Shown: in pieces, positions 7,125 through 12,035 of the stretch
Layout: each line of letters opens with the position of its first letter
How positions within the stretch are numbered: position 1 is the first letter of the stretch
Source: Anaerolineae bacterium
GTDB lineage: Bacteria; Chloroflexota; Anaerolineae; JACIWR01
Length of the DNA stretch: 13,852 nt
Direction of reading: 5' to 3'
NCBI GenBank assembly: GCA_021162125.1
Contig: JAGGZG010000016.1
Coordinates: forward strand, 1 to 13,852
Made by a program: the position numbers and the translations under genes
The notes under the pieces: generated by a model
Database searches by the model: none
Told to the model about the DNA's origin: nothing
Seen by the model: the letters and a program-made list of their open reading frames with translations, nothing else

Positions 7125-7541
7125 CTAATTTCCGGCGGCGGATTCCCATTCGTCCACGGCGTGGCGCTGCACGACGATGATCTCCCCATCGCCGGTGCGC
7201 TGCAATCCTACCGCGCCCAAGTCCCACCAGGTGATCCGCCCTTCCAGGGTGTCTCCCATGCGCAGGTGCAGGCGTACCGTCTGCCCGGTGCGCATCGCCT
7301 CGTCGGCGAAGATGGTGAACGCCTTGCGCGATCTCTCCCGCCGCCAACGCAGGTCTTCGACCGGGACGTCGTAGTAGGTGGCCAGTTTGGCCAGCAGATC
7401 GTCGTCGCCCACCGCGCGGTAGCGCTGCTCGATCTCGTTGATGGGGTAGGGGTGCTCCAGGCCGATGGCTCGGGCGATGGTCCAGGTATCCATCCCGCCA
7501 TGGAGGGCGCGCAGATAGCGCAGGTAATCACCCAGACTCAT
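7125..7541 (-). CDS. Short HTH-Sm (Hfq-like) fusion protein
   Basis: This 138-residue protein is not a family I can name. Residues about 3-68 look like an XRE-type helix-turn-helix bundle (L-G-D-Y-L-R-Y-L-R, T-I-A-R-A-I-G, I-N-E-I-E-Q-R-Y, L-L-A-K-L-A-T-Y-Y-D-V). Residues about 84-131 match the Hfq/Sm pattern: V-R-L-H-L-R-M-G as strands 1-2, L-E-G-R-I as the Sm1 glycine region (G96, G101), D107, a five-strand spacing, then I-V-V-Q-R-H-A-V as Sm2 (compare V-Y-K-H-A-I of E. coli Hfq; R126, H127, A128). It probably binds DNA or protein through one half and RNA or a ring of subunits through the other (inference). AAGGAGG lies 6 bases before the ATG at 7541, which overlaps the TGA of the upstream gene (TGATG), so it is translationally coupled. 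A GTG at 7544 is a less well spaced alternative. Confidence 0.72.
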   Translation of the reverse strand: MSLGDYLRYLRALHGGMDTWTIARAIGLEHPYPINEIEQRYRAVGDDDLLAKLATYYDVPVEDLRWRRERSRKAFTIFADEAMRTGQTVRLHLRMGDTLEGRITWWDLGAVGLQRTGDGEIIVVQRHAVDEWESAAGN

Positions 7542-8428
7542 CACTCGCCTCCTTGTCCCGTCGCCCGCCGGTAATAAGCGATGGCCAGCTTCTGTAAAGT
7601 GACCTCGTCGCCACCGGGCTCGCGGATGGTGATGCTGTAGGGACTGAAGCCGACGATCTGTCCGCTGAACACGCTGCCGTCGAAGAGGGTGAAGACCAGG
7701 GTGGCTCCCTCCTCCTGTTGCCGGGCGAGATAGTTGAACTCGAATTCATCCACCGCCTCCGGCAGGTGCGCCCGCTTGCGTTTAGGGGTGGCGGCCTGCT
7801 TCGCGGTCAGGCGCTCCTGGAGATCACGCAGCAGGCGGCTTGCCTCGCGTCGGGAGAGCTCCGTTAGCGGCTTGCCCGCTTCGGCCTCCAGTGCGGGGCG
7901 GTCCATCTCGAGTTTCTTGCCCAATTCCAGGATGTGCGCAATCTGCGTCTCCCGTGCTCGTTGGTTGCGCTCCCGTACTTGCTCCTGCAGGAGCTTGAGT
8001 TGCTCACGGGCCTCCTCCTGAGTCAGCGATTCCACGGAACGGCCCAGCTTCGCCTCAAAGTCCTCCCGGCTCAGATCCAGCTTGGTCAACAGGCGGTCGA
8101 GGTATACTTTCTGCCCCTCGGTGATCGGCCCGGGCGGTCGCCGTTCCTTTTTGCTCCCCTTCTCTTTTCGCGCTCGTGGCGGGGACGCGCTTGGGCGAGG
8201 CCGTGATGGCCGGCGTGGCCTGGACGTGGGGATGGGCTCGGATAACAGCTTGATATCCCATTCCTCGACGTACAGGGCTTTGGCCAGTTTGGGCAGGTCG
8301 GCGGCCCGGATGGCCACCTGTCCCAGTTCGTATTCCTGTATGGAAAGGGCCGGCACGCCTGACTTGGCGGACAGGTCGGCCACGGACATTTTCTTGCGCT
8401 GGCGAATTTTCCACAGATCTTCGGGCAT
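7541..8428 (-). CDS. Long HTH-linker-helical repeat-Sm (Hfq-like) fusion protein
   Basis: This is a 295-residue modular protein. Residues 4-62 form a clear Cro/C1-type HTH (I-R-Q-R-K-K-M-S-V-A-D-L-S, Y-E-L-G-Q, L-P-K-L-A-K-A-L). Residues 65-100 are a Pro/Arg/Lys-rich linker, very basic and probably disordered. Residues 102-150 and 162-207 are two copies of a helical unit (T-E-G-Q-K-V-Y-L ... L-G-R-S-V-E-S-L-T-Q-E-E-A against R-E-T-Q-I-A-H-I ... A-G-K-P-L-T-E-L-S-R-R-E-A). Residues 228-288 fit Hfq: N-Y-L-A-R-Q-Q as the N-terminal helix, F-T-L-F-D-G, S-G-Q-I (G256, Q257, I258), G-F-S-P-Y, and L-Q-K-L-A-I as Sm2. The Sm2 lysine, alanine and isoleucine remain but the histidine is leucine. The ATG at 8426-8428 has AGGGGGG upstream; it follows tldD by 18 bases. 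The Sm assignment is by eye and needs structure prediction. Confidence 0.78.
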   Translation of the reverse strand: MPEDLWKIRQRKKMSVADLSAKSGVPALSIQEYELGQVAIRAADLPKLAKALYVEEWDIKLLSEPIPTSRPRRPSRPRPSASPPRARKEKGSKKERRPPGPITEGQKVYLDRLLTKLDLSREDFEAKLGRSVESLTQEEAREQLKLLQEQVRERNQRARETQIAHILELGKKLEMDRPALEAEAGKPLTELSRREASRLLRDLQERLTAKQAATPKRKRAHLPEAVDEFEFNYLARQQEEGATLVFTLFDGSVFSGQIVGFSPYSITIREPGGDEVTLQKLAIAYYRRATGQGGE

Positions 8429-8446
8429 GGCATTCCCCCCCTGTGC

Positions 8447-9907
8447 TTATTTTATCACTCCTATTTGCACGTTGCGAAAGCGGGCCGGGGCCGCCCCGTG
8501 CCCCACGTGGGCTACCTGAGATGGCTGTCCTTTACCGCAGTTGGGGGTCCCCCACACGTGCCAGTACTTCTCGTTGCAGATGGCGTCGCAGTTGGCCCAG
8601 AACTGGGGGGTGATTCCGGTATAAGTCGCGTTTTTATAAAGTTGGCCAAGCCTGCCGTGCCGGATCTCGTAGGCCACCTCGGTGCCAAACTGGAAGTTGA
8701 GCCGTTTGTCGTCAATGCTCCACGACTTGTTCATCTCCACGTAAAGGCCCTCGTCGGTGTCGGCTATCAGGTCGTCGAAGTCCCATTCCCCTGGCTCCAG
8801 GTTGACGTTGGTCATGCGGATGATGGGTATCCGGTTCCAACCGCTGGCGCGCATTGTCCCGTTGGAGCGCTGGCCCAACCTGGTCGCCGTCTCCCGCGAG
8901 GTGAGGTAGCCGACGAACACCCCATGGCGCACGATTGGCGTTCGCTGGGCGGGCACCCCCTCGTCATCGAACCCGAAAGTGCCCAGCCCGCCGGGCACGG
9001 TGGCATCGGCGGTGATGTTCACTATCTCTGAACCGTAGCGGAAGACGCCCAACTTTTCGGGAGTCAGGAAGCTGGTTCCGGCGTAGGCCGCCTCGGTGCC
9101 GAACACGCGGTCCAGTTCGATGGGATGGCCGCAGGATTCGTGCACCTGCAGGGCCAACTGTGTCGCCCCCAGGATCAGGGTGGTGATCATGCTGGGGCAC
9201 TGGGGTGCGCTCAGCAGGGCGACGGCCTCCGCGCCAACCCGTGGAGCGTTGCCCACCAGGTCCATGGCCTGCACCAGCTCGTAACCCGCCGTGCCCTGGT
9301 GCCGTCCAAAGGAGTTGGGATACGACCGCTTCTGTACCTCGCTCTCGCTGACGGCGGTGGCCTCCAACCCGCACCCCGATTCGATGATCTCCTGCTCGAC
9401 GTAGCTTCCCTCGCTGCTGGCGAAGGTCTTGCGCTCGCGGATGAATTGCAGGCTGCCTTTGGCCACCTTCACGGCCGGCTCGCGGCGCATCTCCTGATCA
9501 GCGGCCAGCAGCAGGGCGATTTTGTCCTCCAGGGGGACGTCGAAAGGATCAATCTGCACCGGCGTGCGGTAGGTGGCCACGTGCACCTCTGGAGGCCCTA
9601 AATTCACCTCCTCCCTTTTCACCAGCGCGCTGGCGTGGGCGATCTGTACGGCCAACGCCGTGACCCGATCCACCTCTGCCGGTTCCAGGCGGGCACTGGA
9701 GGCGAACCCCCACGCGCCGTCCACGATGACCCGCACGCCGAATCCCTGATCCTCCGTGATTTTCAAAGCTTCCACCGCTCCGTTTTTCACGGCGATGGAC
9801 TGGGTCTGGCGGCGGACGATGCGCACGTCGGCGTAAGTCGCGCCCTGTATTTGTGCCGTGTTTAATGCGCGATCAGTCAGTTCTTTCAACAGTCTGTCCC
9901 CTTCCAA
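8447..9907 (-). CDS. tldD: TldD/PmbA family zinc metalloprotease, TldD type
   Basis: This is a 486-residue cytosolic protein of the TldD/PmbA (U62) family. The zinc motif H-E-S-C-G-H at 256-261 (HExxxH) marks it as the catalytic TldD-type partner; PmbA/TldE subunits lack this motif. Other family marks are D-G-A-W-G-F-A-S at 63-70, G-F-D-D-E-G-V-P at 312-319 and N-C-G-K-G at 456-460 with C457. TldD normally works as a heterodimer with TldE, which threads unfolded peptides to the zinc site and matures some RiPPs or degrades antitoxins such as CcdA. No TldE gene is in this window. The start is uncertain: TTG at 9907 has no ribosome site, whereas TTG at 9889 is preceded by GGAAGGGGA about 8 bases upstream. 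It is the first gene of the - strand operon that continues into the HTH-Sm pair. Confidence 0.9.
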   Translation of the reverse strand: MEGDRLLKELTDRALNTAQIQGATYADVRIVRRQTQSIAVKNGAVEALKITEDQGFGVRVIVDGAWGFASSARLEPAEVDRVTALAVQIAHASALVKREEVNLGPPEVHVATYRTPVQIDPFDVPLEDKIALLLAADQEMRREPAVKVAKGSLQFIRERKTFASSEGSYVEQEIIESGCGLEATAVSESEVQKRSYPNSFGRHQGTAGYELVQAMDLVGNAPRVGAEAVALLSAPQCPSMITTLILGATQLALQVHESCGHPIELDRVFGTEAAYAGTSFLTPEKLGVFRYGSEIVNITADATVPGGLGTFGFDDEGVPAQRTPIVRHGVFVGYLTSRETATRLGQRSNGTMRASGWNRIPIIRMTNVNLEPGEWDFDDLIADTDEGLYVEMNKSWSIDDKRLNFQFGTEVAYEIRHGRLGQLYKNATYTGITPQFWANCDAICNEKYWHVWGTPNCGKGQPSQVAHVGHGAAPARFRNVQIGVIK

Positions 9908-9945
9908 GTGACAGGCACTTTAAGAAGCGCCCGTCACCTCTCTCC

Positions 9946-9974
9946 TTGACCATTCCCTCCAAAGAGAGTACAAT
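9946..9974 (+). promoter_or_regulatory. Sigma-70-type promoter for the FmdB gene
   Basis: TTGACC (9946-9951) and TACAAT (9969-9974) are separated by 17 bases, each box one base from consensus. The predicted start is near 9981 and the leader is about 20 bases. No comparable - strand promoter for tldD is visible in the same 94-bp divergent gap. Confidence 0.78.
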
Positions 9975-10001
9975 ATTGCCGAGAATGGGAGGTGGTTGGC
10001 G

Positions 10002-10235
10002 ATGCCTATCTACGAGTATTGTTGCGCGGATTGTGGGACGAAGTTCTCCAAGCTGCGGCCGATGAGTAAGGCCGACGCGCCCATCGCCTGCACGAACTGC
10101 CAGAGCACGAACACCAGTCGGGCTCTTTCCCTGTTCGCCGCCGTCAGCAAGGGCAGCAGTGGCGAGAGCCGGACCATGGCCGGCAGCGGATGTAGCTCGT
10201 GCATGGCGACTTCGTGCCGCAGTTGTGGTCACTGA
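10002..10235 (+). CDS. FmdB-type zinc-ribbon protein
   Basis: This 77-residue protein opens M-P-I-Y-E-Y-C-C-A-D-C-G, the standard N terminus of the FmdB/CxxC_CXXC_SSSS putative regulatory family. Two Cys pairs (C8/C11 and C30/C33) form the zinc ribbon. A Ser/Gly linker leads to a second Cys-rich tail (C64, C67, C72, C75, ending C-G-H), which is also common in this family. Function in the family is not settled; regulation of amidase operons gave it the name. GGAGGT at 9988-9993 lies 8 bases before ATG 10002, which fits better than the in-frame TTG at 9996. It is monocistronic with its own promoter, and divergent from tldD. Confidence 0.88.
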   Translation: MPIYEYCCADCGTKFSKLRPMSKADAPIACTNCQSTNTSRALSLFAAVSKGSSGESRTMAGSGCSSCMATSCRSCGH

Positions 10236-10423
10236 ACCGTTGTTATACTGAGCGCGTATGAGAAGCGTGAAAACTGATCCCCATTTATACACCCCTGTGC
10301 CTGCCAATTAACCGTGATGCGTGTTGCGTGTTCCGTTCTCTTCGCGCAACACGCACCACGTAACACGCTCAGTTGCCCGGCCGGTTCATCAATAGCAGTG
10401 ACGTTTTTTCACATCCACGCAGT
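10236..10423. other. Convergent intergenic gap
   Basis: Besides the inverted heptamer repeat this stretch holds a TATACT box (10244-10249) with a poorly spaced TTGTGG 15 bases upstream, and a tiny 17-codon frame at 10258-10311 that I do not accept as a gene. A T6 run at 10404-10409 has no stem before it. No clear terminator serves either flanking gene. Confidence 0.4.
10318..10367. repeat. Inverted CA[A/C]CACG heptamer repeat forming a hairpin
   Basis: An 11-bp perfect inverted repeat, TGCGTGTTGCG (10318-10328) with CGCAACACGCA (10345-10355), encloses a 16-base loop. The right arm continues as CAACACG, CACCACG, TAACACG (10347-10367), and the left arm holds the same units in reverse (CGTGTTG, CGTGTTC). 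It lies in the gap between the convergent fmdB-like and PLP-enzyme genes. There it could act as a boundary hairpin, but no T tract follows on either strand. Confidence 0.82.
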
Positions 10424-11827
10424 TCAATACCCCCGATACTCGTGGATGAGCCGGTCTATCTCGGCCACGCGCGCCTGCTGTGCCTCCCAGTAGTCCTGGT
10501 GACGCTGCGCGTTCAGCTCCTCGACGGTTTTCCCCTGCTGCTCCACCCAGGTATAATACTTCAGGTTGTGCCAGCGATTGCGGGCCTCGCGCGTGCCCTC
10601 ACCGATCCAGTCCAGCTTCTGCTTGTGGAAGATGCTCACCAATCGCACGGCGGCCTCGACCTCGTCCATCTTGCCGTAGGTGGCTGTCATCTGTTCCATC
10701 ACCGAGCGATAGCGGTCAATGGCGTCAGTCAGGATGGTGATAATCACGTCGTCCTTGCCGAAACCGTACCACTTGGCAGTTTTGATCGCGCCCAACACAT
10801 TGCACACCCCGGAAATGCCGAAGGTCTCGGCCATCAACCGCACGCTATCCTCAGGAACGCCGTAGCGGTCAATCATCGTCTTCCAGCCGGCTTCCTCGGT
10901 GAGCAGTTGTAGGCCTTTCTTGGATTCAACGTCGTCAATGCACATGATGGCGTCCATGTTCATCACGTTGTGAATCCAGGTGACGTGCTTGTCGCCGATG
11001 CCCTGGATGTCGTGACCGCCGTAGCCGTTCCAGTAGACGGTGGGGCACTGGATAGGCTCCAGGCCGACGATCTTGTGTTCGGGCCATTCCTGCTTGAGCC
11101 GGTCGCCGGCCGCGATGGTGCCCCCCGAGCCCATTGCCGAGACGTAGGCCGCCACCTTGCCGTTGCCGATGCCTTTCTCCTTCAACTCCGCCGCCAGTTC
11201 GATGCAGGTGTTGCCGGTGACGTAGTAGTGGAAGCGATAGTTGCCGAAGACCTCGAACTGGTTGAGGATGCGGATGCGCTCCGGGTCCTGCGCTTTCAGC
11301 TCCTTGCTCTTGTCGTAGATTTCCTTGACGTTGGACTCGCAACCGGGGGTGAGGATCAGCCGCGCGCCGTAGCTGCGCACCAGGTCGAACCGTTCCTTGC
11401 TCATCAGTTCCGGCAGGATGACGATACTATCGAATTCCATGCGGCAGCCAACCCACGCCCCGCCGATGCCGTAATTGCCGGTGCTGGGCCAGATCAGAGA
11501 GTGGTGGGTGGGGTCTACCTCGCCGGTGAGCTCTTTTTCGACGAGCACCGAGTAAGTGGCGCCTACCTTGTGACTGCCGGTGGGGAAATCCTTACTGTAT
11601 AAGACGACGATGGGGGCCTCCACGCCGGTGAGCTGGGGCGGCAGCACGTAATAGTAGATGTTGTTGTTGGCGTCTTTCCAGGTGATGTTGTACAGGTTGA
11701 TGGGGTCGAGAGGGTCCTCTTTCATCATGCGCAGCGCACGCTGGCGCACAGCGGGGTCAATTTTCTCTGGATGCAGCATCTCCTCGAAAGTTGGCCCGGT
11801 GATCAGTTTCGAGTGTTTCTTGGACAT
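10424..11827 (-). CDS. PLP-dependent enzyme, tryptophan synthase beta-like (fold type II)
   Basis: This 467-residue enzyme belongs to the group usually annotated pyridoxal-phosphate-dependent protein subunit beta. The Schiff-base lysine is K87 in F-P-T-G-S-H-K-V-G, the substrate-binding loop is S-T-G-N-Y-G-I-G-G at 115-123, and the phosphate-binding glycine loop is G-S-G-G-T at 233-237. It is longer than cysteine synthase or threonine synthase and carries a distinct C-terminal helical extension (about 390-467). Beta-elimination or replacement on an amino acid is likely, but the natural substrate is unknown to me. The frame is open upstream to 12109, but ATG 11827 is chosen because AAGGAG lies 6 bases before it and family members begin M-S-x-K-H-x-K-L. 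The N-terminal extension would also run across its own promoter. It is divergent from mutS. Confidence 0.92.
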   Translation of the reverse strand: MSKKHSKLITGPTFEEMLHPEKIDPAVRQRALRMMKEDPLDPINLYNITWKDANNNIYYYVLPPQLTGVEAPIVVLYSKDFPTGSHKVGATYSVLVEKELTGEVDPTHHSLIWPSTGNYGIGGAWVGCRMEFDSIVILPELMSKERFDLVRSYGARLILTPGCESNVKEIYDKSKELKAQDPERIRILNQFEVFGNYRFHYYVTGNTCIELAAELKEKGIGNGKVAAYVSAMGSGGTIAAGDRLKQEWPEHKIVGLEPIQCPTVYWNGYGGHDIQGIGDKHVTWIHNVMNMDAIMCIDDVESKKGLQLLTEEAGWKTMIDRYGVPEDSVRLMAETFGISGVCNVLGAIKTAKWYGFGKDDVIITILTDAIDRYRSVMEQMTATYGKMDEVEAAVRLVSIFHKQKLDWIGEGTREARNRWHNLKYYTWVEQQGKTVEELNAQRHQDYWEAQQARVAEIDRLIHEYRGY

Positions 11828-11866
11828 TCTTTGCTCCTTGTCATCGTATTGTCGCCTGGTCTTTTG

Positions 11867-11902
11867 GTCGTCGGTCCCAGGATCAAGGCCAGAGACGACG
11901 AC
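11867..11902 (-). other. Leader hairpin in the PLP-enzyme transcript
   Basis: A perfect 7-bp stem (GTCGTCG at 11867-11873 with CGACGAC at 11896-11902) lies in the roughly 90-base 5' leader between the predicted start of transcription and the ATG. It has a 22-base loop. It does not resemble a riboswitch I know and may be chance. Confidence 0.3.
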
Positions 11903-11923
11903 TATTTGTCTGAGGTCTGACAG

Positions 11924-11952
11924 ATTATACCCGTAAGTTGGCTGCGCGTCAA
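11924..11952 (-). promoter_or_regulatory. Sigma-70-type promoter for the PLP-enzyme gene
   Basis: On the - strand, TTGACG (11952-11947) and a perfect TATAAT (11929-11924) are separated by 17 bases. Transcription would start near 11917, giving a leader of about 90 bases to the ATG at 11827. This is the strongest promoter match in the window. Confidence 0.85.
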
Positions 11953-11984
11953 GTGGGCAAGGTGCGTCGCACCTCAACGCACGT

Positions 11985-12014
11985 TTGTCCAGATGAAAGG
12001 AGGTGTGGTATAAT
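11985..12014 (+). promoter_or_regulatory. Extended -10 promoter for mutS
   Basis: A perfect TATAAT at 12009-12014 is preceded directly by TGG (extended -10). TTGTCC at 11985-11990 is a possible -35 box with an 18-base spacer. Transcription would start near 12021, so the leader is only about 15 bases and contains the GGAGGGAGGG ribosome site. It diverges from the PLP-enzyme promoter, with the two -35 boxes about 32 bases apart. Confidence 0.78.
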
Positions 12015-12035
12015 CGGGCTGGAGGGAGGGATTCC

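Noticed and set aside
9903..9918. Small inverted repeat AAGTG-ACAGG-CACTT near the tldD start
   Set aside because: The stem is only 5 bp, with no second copy in the window and no adjacent signal, so chance is sufficient.
10258..10311. 17-codon frame a few bases after a TATACT box, possibly leaderless
   Set aside because: The -35 spacing is poor (15 bases), the peptide has no features, and frames this short are expected by chance.
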